Shown piece after piece: positions 24,431-32,776 of a stretch of DNA of 64,000 nucleotides (the stretch's first letter is position 1; every line of letters begins with the position of its first letter). The notes below the pieces were generated by a model. It was given only the letters and a program-made list of their open reading frames with translations. It was not told the origin of the DNA and searched no databases. The DNA comes from Nocardia transvalensis (GTDB taxonomy: Bacteria > Actinomycetota > Actinomycetes > Mycobacteriales > Mycobacteriaceae): assembly GCF_015477765.1 (NCBI RefSeq), contig NZ_JADLQQ010000017.1, forward strand, positions 1 through 64,000, written 5' to 3'. Position numbers and translations under genes: made by a program.

Positions 24431-24913
24431 ACGAAAATGGCGACCGGTGTTCCCGGTCGGGGATCCCGTACCGCCGTCAGCGGCCTGGTGGAGAAGCCGA
24501 TGGCGCTCTTGATTATGGTGACAGTTACATTGGGAGTGAATATCGCTGCGGCACGGGCGGATGCGGGGATGAGGGCCTTGCCCTACTCGGTCAACAGGTT
24601 TGTCGAGCGGCCGTTCGCGGCCATCGAATTATCCGACGGCAAGCATGTGAAGGTGTTGCTGTCATGGCCGCCGGCCGAGGCCCCGTCGTCAGCTCCGCAG
24701 GACCTGCAGAGCCGACTTTTCCAGGCGGTCGGCAATTTCCGCATAGGACGCGTAACCGACGCCCGCTCGGACCAGCGCACCCGCGTACAACAATTCCAGC
24801 GTCTCCACGGTGTCGGGGTCGGCTTCGTCGCCGAGGGCGTCCACGAGGCGCCTGCGGATCTCGGTGCCGATCCGCGTGCGCAGGTGGGCGACATCGGGAT
24901 CGGTGCCCAGTAG
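24428..24913 (+). CDS. Possible short secreted protein, 3' end probably truncated
   Basis: The frame starts MTKMATGVPG and has a signal-peptide-like core (MALLIMVTVTLGVNIAAARA) with an AxA-type cleavage site near residue 45. About 40 further residues look coding. From 24689 the frame runs antisense into the 3' end of the TetR gene and loses coding character. The gene may have been truncated by the neighbouring gene; only residues 1 to about 88 are credible. Its leader is the second copy of the duplicated element. Confidence 0.35.
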   Translation: MTKMATGVPGRGSRTAVSGLVEKPMALLIMVTVTLGVNIAAARADAGMRALPYSVNRFVERPFAAIELSDGKHVKVLLSWPPAEAPSSAPQDLQSRLFQAVGNFRIGRVTDARSDQRTRVQQFQRLHGVGVGFVAEGVHEAPADLGADPRAQVGDIGIGAQ

Positions 24914-25285
24914 CGCGCTCGTGACCGCACCGGCGAGTGCGGGTTCGTCGGCGACGAGCAAGGCAATCTGGCGTAGCACCGCCAGCGTTCGGGTGACGTT
25001 GTCGGCGCCGTCGTCCTTCGGCGGGGTCGTGGCGGCCAATCGGCGCCAGAAGACCTCGGCGACCAGGTGTTCCTTGGAGGAGAAATAGGTGTAGGCGGTG
25101 GCCGTCCCCACGCCCGCGGCGGCGGCCACCATGCGTACCGTCAGGCCCGCGAATCCCTCGCGCGACAACACTTCCAACGCGGCCCGGGTGAGCCGGTCGA
25201 CGGTGTCGGCCTGCTTCTCGGTGAGGCGGCGGCGCGTGGCCTCCAAATTCACCGGCACGGGCTCGCTGGAAAGGGGATCGGACAC
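24689..25285 (-). CDS. TetR-family regulator, candidate controller of the CYP51/CYP123 regulon
   Basis: This ~198-residue TetR protein has a clear N-terminal helix-turn-helix (about 20-65: LTEKQADTVDRLTRAALEV, TVRMVAAAAGVGTATAYTYF) and a helical ligand domain. In mycobacteria a TetR gene (Rv0767c) lies between the ALDH and CYP123 genes; that position is empty here, and this gene may be its displaced counterpart. The GTG at 25285 lies inside the 24-bp motif, so either the mRNA is leaderless or the true start is a later GTG (25258 or 25252). Self-binding to that motif is inferred. Confidence 0.8.
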   Translation of the reverse strand: MSDPLSSEPVPVNLEATRRRLTEKQADTVDRLTRAALEVLSREGFAGLTVRMVAAAAGVGTATAYTYFSSKEHLVAEVFWRRLAATTPPKDDGADNVTRTLAVLRQIALLVADEPALAGAVTSALLGTDPDVAHLRTRIGTEIRRRLVDALGDEADPDTVETLELLYAGALVRAGVGYASYAEIADRLEKSALQVLRS

Positions 25286-25302
25286 GTGTCTGGATGCTAC
25301 TA
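25279..25302. promoter_or_regulatory. GGACA-N2-TGTC motif, site 2 (TetR gene)
   Basis: GGACACGTGTC (25280-25290) contains the perfect 10-bp palindrome GACACGTGTC and is followed by TGGATGCTACTA. It matches site 1 at all but four of 24 positions and overlaps the first codons of the TetR gene as annotated. It could also affect the divergent methyltransferase (start 25356). Confidence 0.7.
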
Positions 25303-25355
25303 TGAGGCGGCTTCGGGGGCAACTCGACTCGCCCCGGCGAGAAAGGCTTGCGTTC

Positions 25356-26024
25356 ATGACTCGTGCCGATTCGGCGATTTCCAGGGATACGGCGAGATTG
25401 TTCGGGATCGCCGAGCGGACAACCGGTTTCATGCCGCCGGAGGAGGGGCGGGCGCTGTACGAGGCAGCGCGTCGTTACGGCGGTGCCGGCACAATTCTGG
25501 AAATCGGTAGTTATTGCGGAAAATCGGCGATCTATCTGGGTGCCGCCGCGCGCGAAACCGGTGCGACCGTGTACACCATCGACCACCATCGCGGTTCGGA
25601 GGAACATCAGCCGGGGTGGGAGTATCACGACAGTTCGCTGGTCGACCCGGAGACCGGGCAATTCGACACGCTGACCACCTTCCGGCGCTCGATCGTCCGC
25701 GCGGGCCTCACCGACACCGTCGTCGGTATGGTCGGCGCCTCGGCCACGGTCGCCCAGATCTGGCGCACGCCTCTGCAATTGCTGTTCATCGATGGCAGCC
25801 ACACCGAGGAGGCGGCACAGCGCGACTACGACAGCTGGGCCCACTGGGTTGCCGCGGGCGGTGCGCTGGTCATCCACGACGTCTTCCCGGACCCCCGCGA
25901 CGGCGGCCAGGCGCCGTACCACATCTACCGAAAGGCCCTGGAGAGCGGGAGGTTTCGCGAGGCGTCGGTGACCGGCTCGCTGCGAGTGCTGGAGCGCCCC
26001 GCCGGGTGCGGCGGGGCTGGTTAG
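25356..26024 (+). CDS. Class I SAM-dependent methyltransferase (O-methyltransferase-like)
   Basis: This 222-residue protein has motif I ILEIGSYCGKSAIYLG (about 48-63), an acidic post-I residue in YTIDHHRGSEEH, and LLFIDGSHTEE (about 146-156) as in the class I O-methyltransferase/Methyltransf_24 group. The HH and D residues could bind a metal. The acceptor is unknown. It is divergent from the TetR gene and shares its intergenic motif. The gene ends 15 bases before the convergent toroid-enzyme gene. Confidence 0.75.
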   Translation: MTRADSAISRDTARLFGIAERTTGFMPPEEGRALYEAARRYGGAGTILEIGSYCGKSAIYLGAAARETGATVYTIDHHRGSEEHQPGWEYHDSSLVDPETGQFDTLTTFRRSIVRAGLTDTVVGMVGASATVAQIWRTPLQLLFIDGSHTEEAAQRDYDSWAHWVAAGGALVIHDVFPDPRDGGQAPYHIYRKALESGRFREASVTGSLRVLERPAGCGGAG

Positions 26025-26039
26025 ATTCCGGTCGGGACC

Positions 26040-27113
26040 TCACTGGTGCGTGGGAACGCAATCGCAGGCGAAGCCGGTGGTGATATCGGCGGTACTGGCC
26101 AGGTCGCGGAAGATGCCGTTGCCCGGTGTGGCTCGGGACAGGGCGTCGGCGGCGAGGATCATGGCGGCGCCCGTCCACGTGGTGCGTTCCTCCGGCCAGC
26201 GCTTACCGTCGGCGAAAACCAGTCCGGTCCAATAGGAGCCGTCGTCTTCGCGCAGATGTTGCATGGACGCCAGTAGTCGGTGCGCGCGCTCGTGGTCGCC
26301 GAGGGTGTCCAGGGCCAGGACCAGTTCACAGGTTTCCGCGCCGGTCACCCACGGACGATCGTCGACGCAGCGGATGCCGATCTCGCCAACCACGAAGTCG
26401 TGCCAGCGAGAGGCGATCCGGGAGACGGCATCGGCACCCCGGAACGCGCCACACAGCACCGGGTAATACCAGTCCATCGAATAGCGGTCCTTCTCCGCGA
26501 ACGCTTCGGGGTGATGGCGGATGGCATGGCCCAGCCGCAGCGCCGCAACCTCCCATTCCGGCTGCGAGTCTCCCAGGAATTCGGCCAGCGCCAGGGCGCA
26601 CCGGATGCTGTGGAACATACTCGAACAGCCGGTGATCAGGGCCTCGGGCACGACTCCGGAAGCATCACGCAGCCAATAGATCTCGCCATTGCTGCCCTGC
26701 TGCAGAGACACCACATAGTCGATCGCCGCCCGCACGGTGGGCCAGAGTTCCACGGCGAAGGCGCGGTCGCCGGTGCAGCGCACGTAATGCCACACGCCTG
26801 TGGCTATATAGGCGCAGAAATTCGTGTCGGTATCGGCGTCCTCGACCGATCCGGACCGAAACTGCCTGGGCCAGGAGCCATCCGGCCGCTGTGTCCTTGC
26901 CGACCACTCGTAGGCGGCGCGAGCCTCGCCCAGCAGCCCGGCAGCGGTGAGCGCCATTGCGCCCTCGATGTGGTCCCACGGGTCGGTGTGGCCGCCGGTG
27001 AACCACGGGATCGCCCCGCCGCTCTCCTGTGCCGCGGCAATGGATTCGGCGGTCCGTCGGCATTGGGCGGCAGTAACGATGCCCGGGACCGCGGGCAGCT
27101 CAGGCGCCGGCAC
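26040..27113 (-). CDS. Alpha/alpha-toroid protein (prenyltransferase/squalene-oxidase-like)
   Basis: This 357-residue protein has repeated helical Trp/Gly-containing segments (GGAIPWFTGGHTDPWDH, RPDGSWPRQFRSG, DNFCAY-like repeats, DDGSYWTG) typical of (alpha/alpha)6-barrel enzymes such as terpene cyclases, prenyltransferases and glycosidases. No DxDD motif is seen, so it is not a standard class II cyclase. It is the last gene of a three-gene operon after a glycosyltransferase and a methyltransferase, suggesting it acts on or cleaves the same glycan or lipid. The GTG start gives a 14-base overlap with the upstream gene. Confidence 0.6.
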   Translation of the reverse strand: MPAPELPAVPGIVTAAQCRRTAESIAAAQESGGAIPWFTGGHTDPWDHIEGAMALTAAGLLGEARAAYEWSARTQRPDGSWPRQFRSGSVEDADTDTNFCAYIATGVWHYVRCTGDRAFAVELWPTVRAAIDYVVSLQQGSNGEIYWLRDASGVVPEALITGCSSMFHSIRCALALAEFLGDSQPEWEVAALRLGHAIRHHPEAFAEKDRYSMDWYYPVLCGAFRGADAVSRIASRWHDFVVGEIGIRCVDDRPWVTGAETCELVLALDTLGDHERAHRLLASMQHLREDDGSYWTGLVFADGKRWPEERTTWTGAAMILAADALSRATPGNGIFRDLASTADITTGFACDCVPTHQ

Positions 27114-27831
27114 GCCGCACCGCCGGTTTCGTGAAATACAGCGCGACGCTCTTACCGATCACCGGGTTGAGCGCCGACTCGGCGATCCGAGTGATCCGCG
27201 GCGCTGCCATCATGTCCCACACCAGCATTCGGTGGTAGGCCCGGACGAACCGATTGTCGTCGTCGTTCACGCCGACCAGGCACTTCAACCACCAGTAGGG
27301 CGCATGCAGGGCGTGGGCGTGGGTGCCGTGCACGAATCGCAGAGCGTGGGCGGTGATCTCGGAGCGCAGCTCGTCGGCACGGTAGATCCGCACATGGCCG
27401 CCCTCGTTGGCGTGGTATTCGTCCGACAGCAGCCAGCAGATCCGCTCGGGCAGCCAGCGCGGCACCGTCACCACCAGCGCACCACCGGGCGCCAGCACCC
27501 GCACCAGCTCGGATATGGCCCGCTCGTCGTCGGGAATGTGCTCGAGGATCTCCGAGGCGATGACGACGTCGAATTCCCCGTCGTCGTAGGGCAGGGCGAG
27601 GGCATCGCCCTGGACCGTCTCGGCCTTCGCGCACGACGGCACCTCCCCGGCCTCGGCCATGGCGCCGAACATGACCTTCACATCGGCCAGATCGGAGGCA
27701 CTCTGGTCGAAGGCGACGATATCCGCACCCCGCCGATACGCCTCGAACGAATGCCGCCCCTGACCGCAGCCCACATCGATGACGCGGGTGCCGGTCCGGA
27801 TGCCCAGGCGGTCGAAGTCGACGGTCAGCAT
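27100..27831 (-). CDS. Class I SAM-dependent methyltransferase (UbiE-like fold)
   Basis: This 243-residue protein has motif I VIDVGCGQGRHSFEAY (about 18-33), an acidic motif II residue in IVAFDQSASDL, and EFDVVIASEILEHIPDDE with RVLAPGGALVVTVPRW, typical of the methyltransferase-11 group. It lies between a glycosyltransferase (7-bp overlap) and a toroid protein (14-bp overlap), so the three are one operon. It may methylate the sugar product of the glycosyltransferase; the substrate is not known. Confidence 0.82.
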   Translation of the reverse strand: MLTVDFDRLGIRTGTRVIDVGCGQGRHSFEAYRRGADIVAFDQSASDLADVKVMFGAMAEAGEVPSCAKAETVQGDALALPYDDGEFDVVIASEILEHIPDDERAISELVRVLAPGGALVVTVPRWLPERICWLLSDEYHANEGGHVRIYRADELRSEITAHALRFVHGTHAHALHAPYWWLKCLVGVNDDDNRFVRAYHRMLVWDMMAAPRITRIAESALNPVIGKSVALYFTKPAVRRAGA

Positions 27832-29090
27832 GCGTTCGCCTCCTCGGTTGTGCGCGTCCCCGCGTCGGTCCGGGGAGCGTGTCGTGCGATGGCCCGGTCG
27901 TAAACCGAAACCGTCTGTGCCGCCACGGCTTCCCAGCTGTACACGGCGAGTGCACGGGCGCGCCCGGCATGTCCGAGCGCCTGCCGTCGCTGTGATGAGT
28001 TCAGCAATCCGCCGACCGCCCGGGTCAATTCGTCGACATTGCCGGGTTCTACCAGGTGAGCGCAGTCGCCCACCACCTCCGGCAGGGCACCGGCCCGGCT
28101 GGCCACCAGCGGTGTTCCGCTGGCCAGCGCCTCCACCGCGGGGAGCGAGAACCCTTCGTACATCGACGGAATACACGCCAATTCCGCCGAGGCCAGCAGC
28201 TCGGCCAGTTCGAGATCGGACAGGCCACTGGAGACGGTGACGATATCGGACAGCCCAAGTTCGGCGATGAGCTTGGCCGTCGGCCCGTTCGGCTCCAGCC
28301 GGGCGACGAGCCGGAGCTCGATATCGTGCGTAAACCGCAGGCGCGCAACGGCTTGGAGTAGATGGCCGATGCCCTTGAGAGGCTTGTCGGCGCTGGCGAC
28401 GGCGACGATCCTTCCGGGCGTGCGCAGCCCGCGTGGACGGAACAGCTCGGTGTCCACGCCCAGCGGCACGACGCGCAACTGCTCGGCCGCGACACCGAAA
28501 TCGTCGGCGATATCCGCGGCCGATGACGAGGACACGGTGATGAGATCCGGAATCCGGCGTGCTACGTCCTTTTGCATTGTCAGGAATCCGTACCAGCGGC
28601 GGACGAGCAGTTTGCGCCGCCAGGGCGCCGCGGCGAGGTCGACCGCCCGGTCGCGGGTGATCGGGTGATGAATGGTCGCCACCAGCGGCAGCCGCTCCGC
28701 GATATCGAGCAGGCCATAGCCCAGGCATTGATTGTCGTGCACCACATCGAAATCGGCGACGCGCTCGCGCAGCAACCGTGCGGCGCGCAGGCTGAAGGTG
28801 CGCGGCTCCGGGAAACCGGCCGTCCACATCGTCGCCAGCTCCAGCAGATCGATCCGATCGCGGATCTCACCGGGCCGCGGCGTGCGGAACAGATCGGGCT
28901 CGCGATACAGATCCAGGCTCGGCACCTCGGCGAGCCGCACGCGCGGGTCGAGGTGCTCGGGATAGGGCTGACCGGAGAACACCTCGACGTCGTGGCCGAG
29001 TTCGGCCAGTCCACGGCTCAGGTGCCGGACGTAGACCCCCTGTCCGCCACAGTGGGTCTTGCTGCGGTAGGACAGCAGGGCGATACGCAC
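27825..29090 (-). CDS. Glycosyltransferase family 4
   Basis: This 421-residue GT-B enzyme has an N-terminal acceptor domain (YRSKTHCGGQGVYVRHL) and a C-terminal nucleotide-sugar domain with RIVAVASADKPLKGI and the catalytic E-x7-E region PSMYEGFSLPAVEALASG. It transfers a sugar from an activated donor, probably at the cytoplasmic membrane face. It is first in a glycosyltransferase-methyltransferase-toroid operon that I recall as a recurring actinobacterial gene set of unknown product. Start GTG 29090 lies 49 bases after the upstream LLM oxidoreductase stop, so readthrough from that operon is possible. Confidence 0.88.
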   Translation of the reverse strand: MRIALLSYRSKTHCGGQGVYVRHLSRGLAELGHDVEVFSGQPYPEHLDPRVRLAEVPSLDLYREPDLFRTPRPGEIRDRIDLLELATMWTAGFPEPRTFSLRAARLLRERVADFDVVHDNQCLGYGLLDIAERLPLVATIHHPITRDRAVDLAAAPWRRKLLVRRWYGFLTMQKDVARRIPDLITVSSSSAADIADDFGVAAEQLRVVPLGVDTELFRPRGLRTPGRIVAVASADKPLKGIGHLLQAVARLRFTHDIELRLVARLEPNGPTAKLIAELGLSDIVTVSSGLSDLELAELLASAELACIPSMYEGFSLPAVEALASGTPLVASRAGALPEVVGDCAHLVEPGNVDELTRAVGGLLNSSQRRQALGHAGRARALAVYSWEAVAAQTVSVYDRAIARHAPRTDAGTRTTEEANAC

Positions 29091-29139
29091 TTTCTCGGCT
29101 CACTCTCCGAAGATTGAAGGATGAAGGGATACAGGCTGT

Positions 29140-30000
29140 TCAGGAAGTGAAGCCGGCGGGCTCCAGCTTGGCCGACAGTCTGTCGAGGTAGGCCAGGACG
29201 TCGGCCTCGGGCTTGTCGGGGAGGCCGTACAGCACGTCGGATACTCCGGCTGCCGCCCAGTCGGCGAGGCGCTGCGGCTCCGGTTTGCCGTCGAGGGCCA
29301 CCACGCGCGGCATGCCGTCGCGCCCCGCGTCCTGCCACACCTTGGTCAGCAGCGTGAGTCGCTGCAGCAGCAGGTCGGGCTCGTAGGGGGTCGTGATCCA
29401 CCCGTCGGCCGAGCGGGCGATCCAACGGAAACCCTGTTCGGTTCCGGCGGTTCCGATGAGCACCGGCAGCCGCGGCTGCACCGGTTTCGGCCACGACCAA
29501 CTCGGGCCGAAGTTCACGAACTGCCCGTCGTAGTTCGCCTCGTCCTGCGTCCACAGAGCGCGCATGGCCTCCAGGTATTCGCGCAGTGCGGTCCGGCGTT
29601 TGCCGCCGGGGATGCCGTGGTCGGCGAGTTCATCGGTGTTCCAACCGAATCCGGCGCCCAGCGTGACGCGGCCGCCGGAGAGGTGGTCGAGGGTCGCGAT
29701 GGTCTTGGCGAGGGTGATCGCATCGTGTTCGGTGGGAAGTGCGACCGCAGTGGCCAATTCGATGCGGCTGGTGACCGCGGCGGCGGTGCCCAAGGCGACC
29801 CAGGGATCGAGGGTGCGCATATATCGATCGTCGGGCAGGCTCGCATCGCCGGTCACCGGATGCGCCGCTTCCCGTTTCACCGGGATGTGGGTGTGCTCGG
29901 GCACGAAGAACGAGGCGAAGCCGCGCTCCTCGGCGGCGCGGGCGGCCGCGGCGGGCGTGATGCCGCGGTCGCTGGTGAACAAGACGATGCCGAAACGCAT
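29140..30000 (-). CDS. LLM-class (luciferase-like) F420/flavin oxidoreductase
   Basis: This 286-residue TIM-barrel protein has family marks: MRFGIVLFTSDRGI, FASFFVPEHTHIP, TLDPWVALGTAAAVT, LPTEHDAITLAKTIATLDHLS and GWNTDEL. In actinobacteria such proteins commonly use coenzyme F420; others use FMN. It is the last gene of the minus-strand ALDH operon, starting 15 bases after the FAD enzyme's stop, and AAAGGA precedes the ATG. It may reduce or oxidise a pathway intermediate, but the substrate is unknown. Confidence 0.85.
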   Translation of the reverse strand: MRFGIVLFTSDRGITPAAAARAAEERGFASFFVPEHTHIPVKREAAHPVTGDASLPDDRYMRTLDPWVALGTAAAVTSRIELATAVALPTEHDAITLAKTIATLDHLSGGRVTLGAGFGWNTDELADHGIPGGKRRTALREYLEAMRALWTQDEANYDGQFVNFGPSWSWPKPVQPRLPVLIGTAGTEQGFRWIARSADGWITTPYEPDLLLQRLTLLTKVWQDAGRDGMPRVVALDGKPEPQRLADWAAAGVSDVLYGLPDKPEADVLAYLDRLSAKLEPAGFTS

Positions 30001-30015
30001 GGGGACGTGATCCTT

Positions 30016-31524
30016 TCAGTGCTGCACGGCTGCGGCCCGTGCGGCGGCCACGGTCGGGGCTGCGGCGGCGGCGCGACCTGCCCGGCGGCCATAGAAACTG
30101 CCGTCGCCGAGCGAGGAACCGCTGACGTAGCCGCCCGCGCAGATGCCGGAGGTGCAGCGCCCGGCTGCGTACAGGCCGGGGATGGGCTCCCCGGAGACAT
30201 GCAGCACCCGGGCCTCGAGATCGGTGCGCAGACCACCCAGGGTGAAACCGGCGGTGAACCCGCGCATGTCGAAACCGGCCAGGGGAGTGCCGATCGGCCT
30301 GACCCACTGCGGCTTCTTGCCCAGCAGCGGGTCGTGTCCCTGCGCGGCGTGCCGGTTGTAGACCTCGACCGTGGTCAGCAGGGCACCCGCGGGCAGGCCC
30401 ATCTCACTTTCCAGTTCCTCGACCGATTCGGCGGCCCAGGTGGGCGGCTGACGGAAGAACGGGGTCGAGGTCTCGGTGCCGAGTGCCTCCTCGAGCGCGG
30501 CCTCGTCGATGATCAGGAAGGCCTGATTGTCCTGCTGGATGAGGGTGGCCTGGCCGATCCGGCCGGGATAGGTGTCCTCGGGGATGTAGCGCTGGCTGCG
30601 GCCGTTGACCATGATGCCGCGGGCCATCAGCTGTGGATCGCCGAAGAAGGCGACCTCGGTGGCATCCATATGGGCCAGATCCGCGCCGAGGGCCTGGGCG
30701 ATGCGGATGCCGATGCCGTCGTGCTCCTCGATGGCGGCGGCCGGGCGGCCGATCAGCCGGGGCGCGTAGTTCTCGATCATCTGCTGCTGATAGGCGAAAC
30801 TGCCGGTGGCCAGCACGACACCGCGCCGGGCTCGGATATTGAGCACTGTGCCATAACGCTTGGCGACCACCCCGACCACGCGGTCGGTGTCGTCGACGAC
30901 GAGGCGCTGAATGCGGATGTCGTATTCGGCTCGCACACCGAGCTTTTCGGCGGTGTCGGTGAGCGGCTTCATCAACATGTAGCCGCCGCCCTTCTCCCCG
31001 GTGCGCTTGTTCTGCATCTGCGGCAGATGTCCGCGCGGTGCGGGCGTGGCGATCTCGTTGAACGGCGCGGCGTTCTCCCCGCCGGAATACATCAGGCCCT
31101 CGTCGTGCGGTGGCTCCCACCCCGGTTCGCCCCAGAATTCCTCTTTGAACGGAACACCTTGGGCGACGAGCCAGTTGAAGTGTTCGACGCTGCCCTGGCA
31201 ATAGTCGTGGATCTTGGCCTTGTCCACGCCCGGGCCGACCGCGGCCAGCAGGAACTTCTCCATGTTCTCCGGCGAGTCCTCGAAGCCCAGCGCCCGCTGC
31301 AGCGGGGTCCCACCGCCGAGGTAGATGAAGCCGCCCGACAGCGCGGCCGCGCCGCCCCAGCCGCCGGTGCGCTCGAGGACGAGCACATCGGCACCGGCCC
31401 GCGCGGCCTCGATGGCCGCGGCGGCACCGGCGACACCGTAGCCGGCGATCACCACATCGGCCTCGAGATCCCACGCGGTGATCGCACCGGCCCGCTGCGG
31501 GCGCACGGTGGCGATTTCGGTCAT
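30016..31524 (-). CDS. FAD-dependent dehydrogenase of the fumarate reductase/KstD superfamily
   Basis: This 502-residue flavoprotein has an N-terminal Rossmann motif (VVIAGYGVAGAAAAIEAARAG, split here as VVIAGYGVAG plus helix, about 23-43). It continues with GGWGGAAALSGG, the second FAD region VVLATGSFAYQ, and a C-terminal GLYAAGRCTSGICAGGYVSG loop. The family contains 3-ketosteroid dehydrogenases and fumarate reductases. Its place after ALDH, SDR, beta-hydroxyacid dehydrogenase and CMD genes suggests desaturation or oxidation of a steroid- or terpene-like intermediate. ATGA overlap with the preceding gene; GAGGAG ribosome site. Confidence 0.8.
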   Translation of the reverse strand: MTEIATVRPQRAGAITAWDLEADVVIAGYGVAGAAAAIEAARAGADVLVLERTGGWGGAAALSGGFIYLGGGTPLQRALGFEDSPENMEKFLLAAVGPGVDKAKIHDYCQGSVEHFNWLVAQGVPFKEEFWGEPGWEPPHDEGLMYSGGENAAPFNEIATPAPRGHLPQMQNKRTGEKGGGYMLMKPLTDTAEKLGVRAEYDIRIQRLVVDDTDRVVGVVAKRYGTVLNIRARRGVVLATGSFAYQQQMIENYAPRLIGRPAAAIEEHDGIGIRIAQALGADLAHMDATEVAFFGDPQLMARGIMVNGRSQRYIPEDTYPGRIGQATLIQQDNQAFLIIDEAALEEALGTETSTPFFRQPPTWAAESVEELESEMGLPAGALLTTVEVYNRHAAQGHDPLLGKKPQWVRPIGTPLAGFDMRGFTAGFTLGGLRTDLEARVLHVSGEPIPGLYAAGRCTSGICAGGYVSGSSLGDGSFYGRRAGRAAAAAPTVAAARAAAVQH

Positions 31525-31898
31525 GATGGGTTGCTCCTCTTCTTCTCCTGCGCCACAACCTTTCCCACCACACCGTCGAGCTTGGTGCCCGCGGGCCAGC
31601 CGACGTAATGGCAGAGAAACAGGGCGATCTCGCGCAGCTGCTCCTCGGACAGTTCCGCATTGCGCAGCGCCGCACCGATCTGGATCTCGGCGATGTCGAA
31701 CAGCCCCTGCGCGGTCAGGGCACCGAGCAGCAGCAGCCGCCGGTCCCGCACGGTGAGACCGGGCCGGGACCAGATGTCGGCGAACAGGTGGTCGGCGGTG
31801 ACGGCGAAATGGGCGCCCGGCCCGTCGGAGAACTCCCAGCCGTACACCTCGGTCATCTTGGCCAGGCCGCGCTGTCGCCGATTCGGATCGTCGGTCAT
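31521..31898 (-). CDS. Carboxymuconolactone decarboxylase family protein (Rv0771-like)
   Basis: This 125-residue protein has the all-helical CMD/AhpD-like fold signature (RPGLTVRDRRLLLLGALTAQG, EEQLREIALFLCHYVGWPAG). It has no CxxC peroxidatic pair, so it belongs with the decarboxylase-like rather than the AhpD branch. A CMD gene holds the same place in the mycobacterial Rv0768-Rv0771 order. ATGA overlaps join it to genes on both sides. The exact reaction is unknown. Confidence 0.85.
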   Translation of the reverse strand: MTDDPNRRQRGLAKMTEVYGWEFSDGPGAHFAVTADHLFADIWSRPGLTVRDRRLLLLGALTAQGLFDIAEIQIGAALRNAELSEEQLREIALFLCHYVGWPAGTKLDGVVGKVVAQEKKRSNPS

Positions 31899-32776
31899 GA
31901 CCGCTCCTTCGCGATATCGCCGGTCCCGACCCCGAGTCCGGGGCCGAGACGATCGAGAGCCATTCGAGCCAAGGGCAATTCGATACCCAGGCGCGCACCC
32001 AGCGCCAGTGCCAGCGACAGATCCTTCTCACCCAGATCGCGCACGTGGGTGAAAATCGGTGACCAGAAATCGTCCGGAGGCACCGGGGAGGTGGTGTCGC
32101 GCAGCATGATTGCGCCGGGCCCGCCGGTGATCGCATCGGAATGCCGGACCACCTTGCCCAGCGCGGTGATATCGAGTTCGGCCGCCTCGGCGAGGCGCTG
32201 GGCCTCGGCGGCGGCGGTGAACGCCACGAAATGCAGGAGGTTGCGCGCCAGCTTCATCCGGGTGCCCGCGCCGACCGCACCGGCGTGGATGACGAGGTCG
32301 GCCCAGCAGCCGAAGGGTTCGCGGACCCTGTCGTAGGCGGCGTCCGAGCCGCCGATCATGACCGCCAGCTTGCCGCGCTGTGCGGCCGGGGCGCCGCCGC
32401 TGATCGGGGCGTCGACGAATTCCACACCGGCCGAGGCGCAGTCGGCGGCCAGCTCGACCGCGGTCCGGTCATCGATGGTCGAGTGCACGGCGATTACGGT
32501 GCCCGGCTTCGCTGCGCGCAGGATGCCGTCGGGCCCGCCGACCACCGCGCGCACCTGAGCGTCGTCGACCACCACCACCGAGATCACCGTCGCGTGTTCG
32601 GCGACCTCTGCGGCCGTGGGCGCCGCTCGGGCGCCCGCCGCGGTGAACGGGTCCAGCACCTCCGGCCGCATATCGCAGACGACGAGCCCGCCCGGCCAGG
32701 ACAGCAGGCGCTCGGCCATCGGCGCGCCCATATTGCCCAGGCCGATGAAGCCGACGGGAATGCTGCTGCCGGTCAT
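31895..32776 (-). CDS. Beta-hydroxyacid dehydrogenase (3-hydroxyisobutyrate dehydrogenase type, Rv0770-like)
   Basis: This 293-residue NAD(P)-dependent enzyme has the N-terminal dinucleotide motif GFIGLGNMGAPMAERL (about 9-24), the substrate-binding DAPISGGAPAAQRGKL and the catalytic-Lys helix GTRMKLARNLL. Order and overlap with the SDR before and CMD after (both ATGA) match mycobacterial Rv0769-Rv0770-Rv0771. It oxidises a beta-hydroxy acid; the physiological substrate is not known. The short linker between domains and overall length fit the family. Confidence 0.88.
   Translation of the reverse strand: MTGSSIPVGFIGLGNMGAPMAERLLSWPGGLVVCDMRPEVLDPFTAAGARAAPTAAEVAEHATVISVVVVDDAQVRAVVGGPDGILRAAKPGTVIAVHSTIDDRTAVELAADCASAGVEFVDAPISGGAPAAQRGKLAVMIGGSDAAYDRVREPFGCWADLVIHAGAVGAGTRMKLARNLLHFVAFTAAAEAQRLAEAAELDITALGKVVRHSDAITGGPGAIMLRDTTSPVPPDDFWSPIFTHVRDLGEKDLSLALALGARLGIELPLARMALDRLGPGLGVGTGDIAKERS

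Noticed and set aside
26040..27113. Class II terpene cyclase
   Set aside because: No DxDD motif; only the toroid-like repeats are seen.
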